In this document: positions 16,366 through 25,669 of the stretch, in pieces
Layout of the letters: each line of letters begins with the position of its first letter
Position numbering within the stretch: the stretch's first letter is position 1
From: Bacillus altitudinis 41KF2b
GTDB taxonomy: Bacteria > Bacillota > Bacilli > Bacillales > Bacillaceae
Assembly (NCBI RefSeq): GCF_000691145.1
Contig: NZ_ASJC01000002.1
Span: 186,001-250,000, forward strand
Direction of reading: 5' to 3'
DNA: 64,000 nucleotides
The notes under the pieces: model-generated
Databases searched by the model: none
What the model was told of the DNA's origin: nothing
What the model saw: only the letters and a program-made list of their open reading frames with translations
Program-made: the position numbers and the translations under genes

Positions 16366-17760
16366 TTATTTTGCTTTCGGTGTCACCATTTCTTCTGGTT
16401 TCACAAACTCTTCAAACTGCTCTTCTGTTAATAGTTCTAATTGAAGGGCAGCTTCTTTTAGCGTTAATCCTTCTTTGTGCGCAAGCTTCGCAATTTTCGC
16501 TGCATTTTCATATCCGATGTGCGGGTTGAGTGCCGTCACAAGCATCAATGAATTGTTTAGGTTTTTCTCGATCGTTTCTAGGTTTGGTTCAATTCCAACG
16601 GCACACTTGTCATGGAATGAGTTCATACCATCAGCAAGCAATTCAACTGACTGCAAGAAGTTATAGATGATGACCGGCTTAAATACGTTCAGCTCGAAGT
16701 TTCCTTGGCTTGCGGCAAAACCGATTGTTGCATCATTCCCCATGATTTGTGCGGCAATCATTGTTAAAGCTTCACTTTGAGTTGGGTTGACTTTTCCTGG
16801 CATAATGGAGCTGCCTGGCTCGTTTTCAGGAATGATCAATTCACCAATTCCGCAACGAGGACCACTTGCAAGCCATCTCACATCATTGGCAATTTTCATT
16901 AAGTCAGCTGCAAGAGCTTTAAGCGCACCGTGTGCATATGTGATTTCATCATGACTTGTCAGCGCATGGAATTTGTTTGGTGAAGAATTGAACGTTTGAC
17001 CTGTTAACTGGCTGATTTCTTCTGCCACGTATTTACCAAACTCAGGATGTGCGTTAATTCCCGTACCAACAGCTGTTCCGCCAATGGCAAGTTCTCTCAT
17101 TTTTTCAGTAGATTCTAAAATCATTTCTTTTGAACGATCAAGCATGTACACCCAGCCGCTAATCTCTTGGCCCACTGTAAGAGGTGTTGCATCTTGCAAA
17201 TGCGTACGGCCAATTTTCACGATCTCTTGGTATGCTTTTGCTTTCTCATCAAGCGTCGCTCTTAACTGGTCAATCGCAGGCAATAGCTTTTTGTACACAG
17301 CTAAAACAGCTGCCACGTGCATAGCCGTTGGGAATGTATCATTTGAGCTTTGGCTGCGGTTGACATCGTCATTCGGATGAATGCTGAATTCACTATTTTT
17401 ATCTTTCAAGTAAGCAGTTGCTCTATTTGCAACGACTTCGTTCATGTTCATGTTACTTTGTGTTCCACTTCCTGTTTGCCATACAACAAGCGGGAAATGC
17501 TCGTCATACTTTCCACTGATGATGTCATCACATACAGCAGCAATCGCTTCTGCTTTTTCACTTTCTAAGTTGCCTAGACGTTCGTTCGCAATCGCTGTGC
17601 TACGTTTCAAAATTGCAAACGCATTCACAACTTCCTTTGGCATTTTCTCAGAACCGATTTTGAAATTTTCTTTGCTTCGTTGTGTTTGTGCACCCCAGAA
17701 CTTGTCCTGTGGCACCTTGATTTCGCCCATTGTATCTTTTTCGATTCTAAATTCTGTCAT
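16366..17760 (-). CDS. fumC: FumC (CitG), class II fumarate hydratase
   Basis: Iron-independent fumarase converting fumarate to L-malate in the TCA cycle, homotetrameric, cytoplasmic. The length of 464 residues fits the class. The superfamily signature [15 protein letters not shown] carries the catalytic Ser; [14 protein letters not shown] and [16 protein letters not shown] form the other substrate-binding regions. The ATG at 17760 has GGAGGGAT upstream; the frame remains open for fifteen further residues, but that part lacks a ribosome binding site. Monocistronic, ending at a strong hairpin. Confidence 0.97.
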   Translation of the reverse strand: MTEFRIEKDTMGEIKVPQDKFWGAQTQRSKENFKIGSEKMPKEVVNAFAILKRSTAIANERLGNLESEKAEAIAAVCDDIISGKYDEHFPLVVWQTGSGTQSNMNMNEVVANRATAYLKDKNSEFSIHPNDDVNRSQSSNDTFPTAMHVAAVLAVYKKLLPAIDQLRATLDEKAKAYQEIVKIGRTHLQDATPLTVGQEISGWVYMLDRSKEMILESTEKMRELAIGGTAVGTGINAHPEFGKYVAEEISQLTGQTFNSSPNKFHALTSHDEITYAHGALKALAADLMKIANDVRWLASGPRCGIGELIIPENEPGSSIMPGKVNPTQSEALTMIAAQIMGNDATIGFAASQGNFELNVFKPVIIYNFLQSVELLADGMNSFHDKCAVGIEPNLETIEKNLNNSLMLVTALNPHIGYENAAKIAKLAHKEGLTLKEAALQLELLTEEQFEEFVKPEEMVTPKAK

Positions 17761-17847
17761 TATGTATCCCTCCATAGCTTCATCACTCAACTCTATTCTA
17801 TACAAAAAACGAAAATCCTTTAAGCGTTTTCAATTAAAATTTTATCT

Positions 17848-18015
17848 TTATTTTAATTTTAGTTCAATATAAACACGAACATCTTTGGAATATTTGTATT
17901 TTGGATTTGTTTTTCCGTAATCTTTTGACGTATAAGTCACCTCATAATGCTTGTCAAACGACTGTAGAATAAGGTCGATCTCCTCTTTTGTTCCTGCTAA
18001 ACGAATTTGCGCCAT
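17848..18015 (-). CDS. yvzF: YvzF-like small protein (DUF3970 type)
   Basis: A 55-residue protein beginning MAQIRLAGTKEEIDLILQSF and ending in a basic Lys/Tyr-rich strand (YSKDVRVYIELKLK). GGAGGAAAG precedes the ATG at 18015. Function is unknown. The name is based on resemblance to YvzF and its place between fumC and gerAA, as in B. subtilis; sequence alone gives only moderate support. Confidence 0.72.
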   Translation of the reverse strand: MAQIRLAGTKEEIDLILQSFDKHYEVTYTSKDYGKTNPKYKYSKDVRVYIELKLK

Positions 18016-18128
18016 CTTCTTTCCTCCAACACCGTGATTCTTTCATATACCACAAAATAATGTAACACAGAATATTGTTTTTTCAAGCAGGTAATGCTAA
18101 GAAAAAGAAATTGAGGTGGGTGATCCAT

Positions 18129-19553
18129 TTGAATCAAACTCCATTGAAAGAGCACTTATACGATAATCTCTCTGTCATTCTCCCTCAGTTAAAGGACATG
18201 GATGATTTGATCCATGAGAAAAAAACATTGCCTCATGGACAGGTTGTCTACTATTTATACATTAAAGAAATGAACGAAGCGATGCAGATTCAAACCTTCT
18301 TAAAGCTGCTATTGCAAGATCATGCCTCTCTAACAAAAGAGAAGCTAGAATCCAATTTATCGATGATGACTACCCGTACGGTAAAAACCTCTGAAGAACT
18401 AGTAGATGCTATTTTTCAAGGACATTGTGTCGTACTGATTAATGGATTTCAGCACGCTTATATTTTAGAAACACATGGAACGAAGAAACGCAATTTAGGA
18501 GATGCTACATCTGAAACCGTCGTAAGAGGACCAAAGATTGGTTTCATTGAAGATATCAACACGAACTTAGCTCTCGTCAGACAGCGTTTGAAAAACCCTG
18601 ATCTCAAAACAGTAGACATGAAAATCGGCGAAAAGAAATACACCCAAGTATCGATCATGTACATTGACGGTATCGTTGAGCCCTCTGTTTTAAAAGAGGT
18701 AAAAAAGCGTCTCAAACAAGTCACCATTGATGATATACAAGACTCTGGCGTCCTTGAAGAGCTCATTGAAGACAATGTGTATTCTCCTTTTCCGCAAATT
18801 CAAAACACAGAACGGCCTGATAAAGTCGCATCTGCTTTAAACAATGGGCGCGTCGCCATCTTTGTCGATCATTCGCCTTTTATCTTAATTGTGCCTGCTT
18901 CCCTCGCGACGATTATGCAGTCACCTGATGATTATTATGAAAGATGGATCGCCGCCTCTCTTATTCGTTTGCTACGTTTTACGTCCATCTTTCTCACATT
19001 GTTTTTATCAGCCATTTATATTGCCCTTGTGTCCTTCCATCAAGGTCTTTTGCCCACAACTTTAGCTATTTCCATCTCAAGCACACGAGAGAATGTCCCC
19101 TTTCCTCCTATTGTGGAAGCACTCATCATGGAAATGACCATTGAGCTGCTGCGAGAGGCTGGGTTAAGGCTTCCTAATCCACTTGGACAAACAATCGGAC
19201 TTGTGGGCGGTGTTGTCATTGGGCAGGCAGCCGTACAAGCCCATATCGTCAGCTCCATTATGGTCATTATTGTCAGCGTCATTGCACTTGCATCCTTTAC
19301 CTTTCCTCAATATGGAATGGGGATATCATTTCGTGTCCTTCGCTTTGTGTCCATGTTTACTGCAGCTGCATTCGGTTTATATGGACTTGTCCTGTTTATG
19401 CTCGTCTTACTCACTCATTTGACAAGACAAAAAAGCTTTGGCACCCCATATTTTTCACCAGATTTTGTGTTCAGTTATAAAAATGAGGACAATTCCATCA
19501 TCAGATTGCCTTTGAAAAATCAAAAGAAAGGGGAACGACATGGTCAATCATAA
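18129..19553 (+). CDS. gerAA: GerAA, spore germinant receptor subunit A
   Basis: A-type subunit of a GerA-family germinant receptor in the spore inner membrane. A large hydrophilic N-terminal domain (about 270 residues) is followed by four to six membrane segments from about residue 280 and a hydrophilic tail. The conserved FPPIVEALIMEMTIELLREAGLR segment lies between membrane helices. I place the start at TTG 18129, with GAGGTGGG nine bases upstream, giving 474 residues. It overlaps gerAB by 14 bases. The name gerA is taken from the locus (after fumC, before lia) as in B. subtilis, where this receptor responds to L-alanine; ligand specificity here is not shown. Confidence 0.9.
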   Translation: MNQTPLKEHLYDNLSVILPQLKDMDDLIHEKKTLPHGQVVYYLYIKEMNEAMQIQTFLKLLLQDHASLTKEKLESNLSMMTTRTVKTSEELVDAIFQGHCVVLINGFQHAYILETHGTKKRNLGDATSETVVRGPKIGFIEDINTNLALVRQRLKNPDLKTVDMKIGEKKYTQVSIMYIDGIVEPSVLKEVKKRLKQVTIDDIQDSGVLEELIEDNVYSPFPQIQNTERPDKVASALNNGRVAIFVDHSPFILIVPASLATIMQSPDDYYERWIAASLIRLLRFTSIFLTLFLSAIYIALVSFHQGLLPTTLAISISSTRENVPFPPIVEALIMEMTIELLREAGLRLPNPLGQTIGLVGGVVIGQAAVQAHIVSSIMVIIVSVIALASFTFPQYGMGISFRVLRFVSMFTAAAFGLYGLVLFMLVLLTHLTRQKSFGTPYFSPDFVFSYKNEDNSIIRLPLKNQKKGERHGQS

Positions 19554-20634
19554 AGAGTCGATCACAAGCTATCAGGCAAGTGCCATTATCGCCAATACCA
19601 CACTAGGTGCAAGTATGATGATTCTGCCAAGATCAATGGCTCAAGCTGCGCCTACACCTGACGGCTGGATTGCACTCTTACTCATGAGTGTGATATACAT
19701 TGTGTTCATTTTTGTCAATGTGCTCATGATGAAAAAGGTCTCCTTTTCTTCCTACTATGACTATACAAAAGAAGGGCTTGGGAAATGGATTGGCTCACTT
19801 GCCAACCTGTTGATTATTATTTACTTTCTCGGCGTTGCCAGCTATGAAGTACGGGCTATGTCTGAGATGGTGAAATTCTTTCTACTTCAAAACACACCTG
19901 TAGCGGTGACAATGATCAGTTTTATTTTGGTTGGTTTTTATCTCGTAGTTGGCGGAATTGGTGATTTTGCCAGACTGTGCCCATTTTTCCTCATTGTCAC
20001 CTTAATTATCTTATTTATTGCATACGGACTGAGTGTGCAAGAATTTAAATTAGATAACCTAAGGCCTGTATTAGGAGAGGGATTCTCCCCTGTCTTCAAA
20101 TCCTTGAACGCATCAGCCATTTCATTTGTAGGTATTGAAATGATGCTGTTTATGCCTACCTACATGAATACGCAAAAACACACTTTTGCATATGGCTCCA
20201 TCGGCTTTTTGATTCCTGCGATCATCTATATTTTCACCTATATTCTTGTGGTTGGTGCGCTCACGGTGAAAGAAACGGCGACTCTGACGTGGCCGACCAT
20301 TGCCTTATTTCAATCATTTGATATTCAGGGGATTTTTATTGAACGGATTGAATCCTTTTTGCTGATTGTTTGGCTTGTCCAGCTTTATACGAGCTTTGTA
20401 GGATATACGTTTTTTGCTACGATAGGAGTCATCAAATTGACTAAATTCCCTAAAAAAATCGCGCTCGCCTTGATGGGCATTGTGATCTTCTTTGCCGCTC
20501 TTTTCCCAAAAGATGTTGATACGGTCCGAGACTATTTAACCTACGTAAACAACTTGTTCTTTCTTCTATTTGGTATACTCCCGTTTCTTTTATTTATCAT
20601 CGTATTTTTCAAAAGGAGGCGGAAAACAGCATGA
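19540..20634 (+). CDS. gerAB: GerAB, spore germinant receptor subunit B
   Basis: B-type subunit, a 364-residue integral membrane protein with about ten transmembrane helices of the APC amino-acid transporter fold. It is the germinant-binding subunit in B. subtilis GerA. The N-terminus contains SITSYQASAIIANTTLGASM, the broken first helix of the fold. The start lies within gerAA (14-base overlap) with AAAGGGGAACGAC upstream, and the stop overlaps gerAC by 4 bases, so translation is coupled. Confidence 0.92.
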   Translation: MVNHKESITSYQASAIIANTTLGASMMILPRSMAQAAPTPDGWIALLLMSVIYIVFIFVNVLMMKKVSFSSYYDYTKEGLGKWIGSLANLLIIIYFLGVASYEVRAMSEMVKFFLLQNTPVAVTMISFILVGFYLVVGGIGDFARLCPFFLIVTLIILFIAYGLSVQEFKLDNLRPVLGEGFSPVFKSLNASAISFVGIEMMLFMPTYMNTQKHTFAYGSIGFLIPAIIYIFTYILVVGALTVKETATLTWPTIALFQSFDIQGIFIERIESFLLIVWLVQLYTSFVGYTFFATIGVIKLTKFPKKIALALMGIVIFFAALFPKDVDTVRDYLTYVNNLFFLLFGILPFLLFIIVFFKRRRKTA

Positions 20635-21749
20635 AAAAGAAAGCGGTTCTTGCGCTCTTCTCACTGATTCTATTATGCGGGTGCTGGGATAGTACAAATA
20701 TCGAGGAGCTCAACATGGCAATTGGATTTGCTGTAGATAAAGGAGATGACGGACATAAATTGAAGCTGTCTATGCAGGTGCTCGTTCCGCAAAAAATTGA
20801 GCAAGAATCAAGCGTGAAAGATCCGACGAAGATTATTGAGACAAGCGGTGATTCCATACACCAAATTTTTCGTACAACGGCCCTAAAAACACACCGCATT
20901 TTTGCTCAGCAGCTGAGGGTTTATTTGTTTTCTCAAGACCTTATCAATGAAAATAATTTCGATTTGGTCATCAATCAATTCATTCGGGACAATGAAACAC
21001 GAAGAGGAAGCCTTGTCTTTATGGCCTCTGAGAAGCCTGGAGATATGCTGAAAATCAATGACGACGGCCAGCCTGCCGCTTCCACCTTATACGATATTTC
21101 TTCGAATACAAAAACGACCATTCGTATGTTCAAGCCCGTTTCCTTAGGAGATATTTCTTCTGCTATGCAAAACAACGTATCCTTTGCCATTCCGAAAGTC
21201 AGTGTCAGTCAGGGCAAATTAATGCTGGATGGTGCCTCGATTATTCAGAACAAACGATTTCTCACCAACATCTCTCCTTTAGCGGTGCAGTCCTACAACC
21301 TGCTGACTGGAGATGCAACAGGCGGAGTGATTGAATTCCAATATGAACATAGCATTTATTCTTTTGAGATCTTTAAAATCAAACACAACATTGACACCCA
21401 TAAAACAGCCAGTGGCAAATATGAATTTGATGTGTCAGTGGAGCTTGATGGAAGATTGTCTGAGGATTGGAATGAACGGGAAAATTCATTTAATGAAAAA
21501 TACCTCCAAGAAATTGAGAAAGTCGTGGCACATCGACTTGAGGAAAATGTAAAAGATTTTATCGGGGAATTACAGCATGAGATCAAAGCAGATATTTGTG
21601 GATTTTATCAAAAAGCGAGTATTGCCTATCCGAAGGAATTCCGAAAAGAAGCAAAACATTGGGATGACATTTTTAGTGAATCGGATATTCGTTACAAGGT
21701 AAATGTGAAAATCCGTGACTTCGGGACTAAGGGCGCAACACAATCCTAA
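20631..21749 (+). CDS. gerAC: GerAC, spore germinant receptor lipoprotein subunit C
   Basis: C-type subunit, a 372-residue lipoprotein on the outer face of the spore inner membrane. The signal peptide MKKKAVLALFSLILL is followed by CGC with Cys18 lipidated, then WDSTNIEELNMAIGFAVDKG, which is typical of all GerC proteins. The C-terminal domain III is present to the end. AAAGGAGG precedes the ATG, which overlaps the gerAB stop. Third gene of the gerA operon; a fourth small gene follows after 40 bases. Confidence 0.92.
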   Translation: MKKKAVLALFSLILLCGCWDSTNIEELNMAIGFAVDKGDDGHKLKLSMQVLVPQKIEQESSVKDPTKIIETSGDSIHQIFRTTALKTHRIFAQQLRVYLFSQDLINENNFDLVINQFIRDNETRRGSLVFMASEKPGDMLKINDDGQPAASTLYDISSNTKTTIRMFKPVSLGDISSAMQNNVSFAIPKVSVSQGKLMLDGASIIQNKRFLTNISPLAVQSYNLLTGDATGGVIEFQYEHSIYSFEIFKIKHNIDTHKTASGKYEFDVSVELDGRLSEDWNERENSFNEKYLQEIEKVVAHRLEENVKDFIGELQHEIKADICGFYQKASIAYPKEFRKEAKHWDDIFSESDIRYKVNVKIRDFGTKGATQS

Positions 21750-21789
21750 TAGAGTATGTTAAAATGGTAAGAAAAAAAGGGTGTCAATC

Positions 21790-22158
21790 ATGAAACGAGC
21801 TTTACTTTCGGCCGGCATTCTATTTTTGATTCTAGGAATACTTCTGTTAGTCGTGGTATTCATGCAATCAAAAGAAGATTTTTTCATTGAAGCCGACAGC
21901 TTTTCAAGCACATTTTTGATCGTGATTTATTATGGACAAACCCCTGCGCTCCTTCTGATTGGAGGCGGTTTATTTGTTGGACTTTCACAGATCATTGATT
22001 TGCAAGAGAAAAAAGCTGCAGTGGCAAAGGAAAGCGTCAAGCTGCTTTCCGAGATGAAGAAAACCCTGGAAGACAAATCGGCCGAGGAGCAGGAGGCTTT
22101 TCCAGTTCCTGAGCTCCATCAACTATCCGAACGTCCAATCACAGGACAGAAGGACTAA
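21790..22158 (+). CDS. Small membrane protein at the end of the gerA operon
   Basis: A 122-residue protein with two hydrophobic segments (about residues 5-24 and 43-67, the second ending LLLIGGGLFVGLSQII), then a charged C-terminal helix of about 50 residues. The ATG at 21790 has AAAAGGGTG upstream. It follows gerAC after 40 bases without a terminator, and the hairpin at 22176-22195 ends the unit, so it is probably cotranscribed. Some GerA-type operons encode a small two-helix D subunit of about 75 residues. This protein has the same topology but is longer, so that assignment is only a suggestion. Confidence 0.7.
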   Translation: MKRALLSAGILFLILGILLLVVVFMQSKEDFFIEADSFSSTFLIVIYYGQTPALLLIGGGLFVGLSQIIDLQEKKAAVAKESVKLLSEMKKTLEDKSAEEQEAFPVPELHQLSERPITGQKD

Positions 22159-22175
22159 TTTTGTGCATGTTCCAG

Positions 22176-22195
22176 CAGCTTTCATTTGAAAGCTG
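22176..22195 (+). terminator. Terminator of the gerA operon
   Basis: CAGCTTTC, loop ATTT, GAAAGCTG, then TTTTTTTA. It lies between the small membrane gene (+) and liaR (-). Confidence 0.88.
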
Positions 22196-22200
22196 TTTTT

Positions 22201-22836
22201 TTATTGAATCAGCTTATGGCGATGTGCATACACGGCCGCTTGTGTGCGGTCTTCTACATCAAGCTTGGAAAGAATGTTGGTAATATGCGTCTTGACTGTT
22301 TTGATGGTAATAAACAATTCCTCAGCAATGACCTTATTCGATTTCCCATCGGCAATCAGCTTTAATATTTCCATTTCTCTTGCGGTTAACGAATCGTGCA
22401 GAATGGACCCATTTGATGAATGGCGGAGTTTGTTCATGACCTTTCCAGCTACTTTTGATTCAAGCCTTGGTTCGCCGATACTTGCAGACCTGATGGCATC
22501 AGCAATTTCTCCTGCTTTCGATGTTTTTAAAAGATAGCTTAAAGCACCAGCCTCAATCACTGGATACACTTTATCATCATCAATAAAGCTCGTCAGTACA
22601 ATAATCCGGGCATCCTCTATTTCCTGACAAATTCTTTTCGTTGCTTCGATGCCATCCATGCCTTCCATGACAAGGTCCATTAAAATCACGTCTGGCTTTA
22701 ATTCAACCGCTAGTTCTACACCTTTTTGTCCATCTGACGCTTCACCGATGACTTCAATATCCGCCTGTGCCTCTAAAAAAGCAGCAAGACCCATTCTCAC
22801 CATTTCGTGATCGTCAATTAAAAGCACTCGAATCAT
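22201..22836 (-). CDS. liaR: LiaR, cell-envelope-stress response regulator
   Basis: NarL/FixJ-type response regulator, 211 residues. The receiver domain has Asp54 in VILMDLVMEGMDG and Lys in SYLLKTS. The LuxR-type helix-turn-helix contains LTAREMEILKLIADGKSNKVIAEELFI and TVKTHITNILSKLDV. When phosphorylated by LiaS it activates the liaI promoter. Its start overlaps the liaS stop by 4 bases. Last gene of liaIHGFSR. Confidence 0.97.
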   Translation of the reverse strand: MIRVLLIDDHEMVRMGLAAFLEAQADIEVIGEASDGQKGVELAVELKPDVILMDLVMEGMDGIEATKRICQEIEDARIIVLTSFIDDDKVYPVIEAGALSYLLKTSKAGEIADAIRSASIGEPRLESKVAGKVMNKLRHSSNGSILHDSLTAREMEILKLIADGKSNKVIAEELFITIKTVKTHITNILSKLDVEDRTQAAVYAHRHKLIQ

Positions 22837-23897
22837 CGAACGTTCTCTCCTTTTCCTTCATCAAAAATGGGAACCTTCACATCAATTTGTGTGCCTTTTC
22901 CCTCAAATGACATAATCTCTGCGACACCGCCTACTTCACTTGTTCTTTCTCGTATCGATTCAAGTCCGTAGGAAGCAGTCTTCACATGATCTGTTTGAAA
23001 ACCAATCCCGTTGTCGATAATTTTCAATTGAACTTGACGGTTCCGAATAAGCAGACGTACTGTCACCTTTGTCGCCTTTGCATGCCTAAACACATTGGAA
23101 AGGGCTTCTTGCACAATTCGGAACAGATGGTCCTCCACCCCTTTAGACAGCGGAGCATCATCTTCTATTTCCCAATCAATATCAATTGGCTGCTTTGCCT
23201 GAAATTCATTGAGTAGCTCAATCAAGCCTTTTTTCAAGTCTTTTCCTTCAAGGGTGATCGGTCTTAAATGCAAAAGGAGTGCACGCATCTCATTTTGTGC
23301 ATCGCCAGCCATTCGTTCCACAAGACGCATTTGCTTTAAAATCTTTTCATCCTTTTCCTTCATCCCTTCAAGAATCGCAGACGTCATCATCGAAATGGCG
23401 AATAGCTGCTGGCTGACTGCATCATGCAGCTCACGCGCTAGACGCTGACGCTCTTCTGAGACAACCGATTTTTTCATTTGAACCTGCCATTCAGCTCGCT
23501 CATTTGAGAGCTTTTGTAAGGAGGCTACTTGCCCTTCCACTCGTTTCGCCATTTCATTTAATTGATCTGCCGCCAAACCAATTTCATCATCACCTAGAGA
23601 AGGCAGTCTATAGGCAAAATTCCCATTTTCAAACTTCAAAATCGACTCTACAAGCTGATCCAGCCGCTTCTTATGCTGATAGCCAAACACATGCCCCGCT
23701 GATACACCAATGGCGAGACTAATAATGAGTAAAATACAAAAAAACGGGATGCCGAACCACCGCGTAGACAGCAAAATCATAGGATCAAGCTGGTAATAAA
23801 AAAACATCGGGAGTGTCGTCATGATGACAACACCAAGCGAGATACCGACTGCCAGACGAACAGATTGCCACTGGATGCCTAAATGCAGTTTCCTCAT
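22833..23897 (-). CDS. liaS: LiaS, cell-envelope-stress sensor histidine kinase
   Basis: A 354-residue intramembrane-sensing kinase. Two membrane helices close to the N-terminus leave almost no extracytoplasmic loop; HAMP, a HisKA_3 dimerisation domain with the His in ARELHDAVSQQLFAISMM, and an HATPase_c domain follow. It responds to lipid-II-binding antibiotics such as bacitracin and is held inactive by LiaF. It overlaps liaR and liaF by 4 bases on either side. Confidence 0.96.
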   Translation of the reverse strand: MRKLHLGIQWQSVRLAVGISLGVVIMTTLPMFFYYQLDPMILLSTRWFGIPFFCILLIISLAIGVSAGHVFGYQHKKRLDQLVESILKFENGNFAYRLPSLGDDEIGLAADQLNEMAKRVEGQVASLQKLSNERAEWQVQMKKSVVSEERQRLARELHDAVSQQLFAISMMTSAILEGMKEKDEKILKQMRLVERMAGDAQNEMRALLLHLRPITLEGKDLKKGLIELLNEFQAKQPIDIDWEIEDDAPLSKGVEDHLFRIVQEALSNVFRHAKATKVTVRLLIRNRQVQLKIIDNGIGFQTDHVKTASYGLESIRERTSEVGGVAEIMSFEGKGTQIDVKVPIFDEGKGENVR

Positions 23898-24658
23898 AAG
23901 TACCTCACATCCACATCCCCAATTAGGAGAGAAATGGAGATTTTCACTTTTCGCTTGCTCTCATCATAATCATTTGTCATGACATACACTTTACTGCCGA
24001 ACCCGCTTCTTTTTTCATCAATGATTTTCATATCACCGATCGCAGCCGAAGCACTCACACATACTTCAATATCCTGAGGTACATAAATATCGACATCTCC
24101 AATGAGTCCACTAATGACGATCGTGCTCTCTTCCTCAGCAATGATCGCCTTTGATAAATCGATTTTGACATCGCCAATAAAACCTGAAATGGTCAAATCG
24201 CTTAATTGAAATGGTTTTTTCATCAGCCTGACTTCACCGATAAAGAAATCATGTTCTTTGCGCGGCTTTGTCTGGCTTTTTGTTTTCTTCTGATCGCCCT
24301 CTTTTTCAAGATTGACTTTCAGTGAAGGCTTCCCATCGTCTGATGATTCCTTTTTATCGACATCAAAAACAGGTTTGTTTTTCAATAAACGATAGCCCGC
24401 ATAGATCAAAAAGGCAGCAAATAAATACCCAGTCAAACTAAACGTGATATTTAGTAGAAACTTCAAGAAGAGAAAGCCTGCAAAAATATAGGAAACCGAA
24501 CCGAGCCAACGTTTAGATCGAGAGTGCAGCCAATAACCAGCTAGAGCAAAAAACACTGGCCAAAATAGGTCTGCCCCAATCCCAATAATTTTGAGAAAAA
24601 GATTAATACCGAAAATCACCACAATGATGCCTAAAATTTGATTTCTAGAAAAACGCAG
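23894..24658 (-). CDS. liaF: LiaF, inhibitor of LiaRS signalling (probable CTG start)
   Basis: Membrane protein with four hydrophobic segments in its first half and a conserved soluble C-terminal domain containing the repeated GFIGDVKIDLSKA, GLIGDVDIYVP and LIGDVDVRYL. It keeps LiaS inactive without envelope stress. The nearest in-frame ATG/GTG/TTG codons (GTG at 24622 and 24619) fall inside the first membrane segment. B. subtilis LiaF begins earlier with KKQLLGLIIALFG, matched here by RNQILGIIVVIFG. The best start is CTG at 24656-24658, with GGAGG exactly eight bases upstream, giving 254 residues. It begins 30 bases after liaG. Confidence 0.9.
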   Translation of the reverse strand: MRFSRNQILGIIVVIFGINLFLKIIGIGADLFWPVFFALAGYWLHSRSKRWLGSVSYIFAGFLFLKFLLNITFSLTGYLFAAFLIYAGYRLLKNKPVFDVDKKESSDDGKPSLKVNLEKEGDQKKTKSQTKPRKEHDFFIGEVRLMKKPFQLSDLTISGFIGDVKIDLSKAIIAEEESTIVISGLIGDVDIYVPQDIEVCVSASAAIGDMKIIDEKRSGFGSKVYVMTNDYDESKRKVKISISLLIGDVDVRYL

Positions 24659-24688
24659 TTGACTCGCCTCCTTCCTTTTTACGTTTGT

Positions 24689-25558
24689 TTACCGCAATTT
24701 TAAGTTTCCGCTTGTCATCTCAATATCGACTAAGTGTGTCCCTTTCCCATGCGTGCCTGTAAAACCTCGGCCTTCACTATCCGCTTGGTCAAAACCATAC
24801 GAATGATCAATACGTCCACTCGTTTTTTTCACTTGGACTTTGAAATCTCCCTCATCTGGCAAGTTCAATTTCGCACTGCCTGATGTCATGTGAAAGTCGA
24901 CTGGTGAATCAATTGTATCAAAGCTTGCTGTCAGCCTGCCGCTTGTCATGCCTAATTGCAGCTTTCCTTTTACATCTTGAATATCAGCACGACCAGAAGT
25001 GGCACCAATATCACTTTCCTTCGCATCAATATGAGACACTGAGAGTCTGCCAGAAGTCGCCTTGATTTCCACTCGATTTGCTGAGAAGTTCTCAGCTGTG
25101 AGGTTTCCGCTCGTTGATTTGAGCGTCACATCTTGAAGAGACAGCTTTCCTTCGCCATTTACTTCGCTCACGCCGATTCCACCTGTTATTTTCACATCTT
25201 TATGATAATCTGTTGGAATTTTGACTAAGAGTTCTCCTTTTTCAAATGCAGAGAAAAACAAAAATCCTTTATTTTCAGCACGGACTTTGAATGTTCCGCC
25301 TGTTTGTTCCGCATACATTTTCCCTTTTCCATTCACAATCATCACAGAAATATCCGAACGATCTTCCGGCTCCACCTTGATGCGAAATCCAGAAAGAGAG
25401 ATATCTAATTGTTCAACCTCATCCTTTTTCGCTGAAGCTGTTGTGACCGCTTTATCACGAGAAAAGCTCAAATGAAAGAGATCTCCATTTTTGAAAAGCA
25501 TCCCAATCATCAAAAAAACACCAACAAGTATACAAATTAGACCAATGAACCGTTTCAT
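24689..25558 (-). CDS. liaG: LiaG, membrane-anchored DUF4097 protein
   Basis: A 289-residue protein with one N-terminal membrane segment (FIGLICILVGVFLMIGML). The rest is an extracytoplasmic beta-helix-like domain of the DUF4097 family with repeated 'TSG' turns (STSGNLTAEN, ATSGRLSVSH, ATSGRADIQD, MTSGRLTAS, MTSGSAKLN, KTSGRIDHS, MTSGNLKLR). Function is unknown. It lies between liaH and liaF; a hairpin at 25627-25653 separates it from the highly expressed liaIH part. Confidence 0.93.
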   Translation of the reverse strand: MKRFIGLICILVGVFLMIGMLFKNGDLFHLSFSRDKAVTTASAKKDEVEQLDISLSGFRIKVEPEDRSDISVMIVNGKGKMYAEQTGGTFKVRAENKGFLFFSAFEKGELLVKIPTDYHKDVKITGGIGVSEVNGEGKLSLQDVTLKSTSGNLTAENFSANRVEIKATSGRLSVSHIDAKESDIGATSGRADIQDVKGKLQLGMTSGRLTASFDTIDSPVDFHMTSGSAKLNLPDEGDFKVQVKKTSGRIDHSYGFDQADSEGRGFTGTHGKGTHLVDIEMTSGNLKLR

Positions 25559-25626
25559 TTATACCATCCCTTTATCCTTTGACCTTTTTATTATAAGGAA
25601 AAGCGAAACAGAAAGAAATCAAATAA

Positions 25627-25653
25627 CGGAAGAAAAATCCTGTTTTTCTTCCG
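25627..25653 (-). terminator. liaH-liaG intercistronic terminator
   Basis: CGGAAGAAAAA and TTTTTCTTCCG form an 11 bp stem around TCCTG, followed by TTATTTG on the minus strand. It would allow a short, abundant liaIH transcript with weaker read-through into liaGFSR. Confidence 0.75.
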
Positions 25654-25669
25654 TTTTGACACATTTCCA

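Noticed and set aside
24619-24624. GTG codons as start of liaF
   Set aside because: They lie within the first membrane helix, have no ribosome binding site and would delete residues conserved with B. subtilis LiaF.
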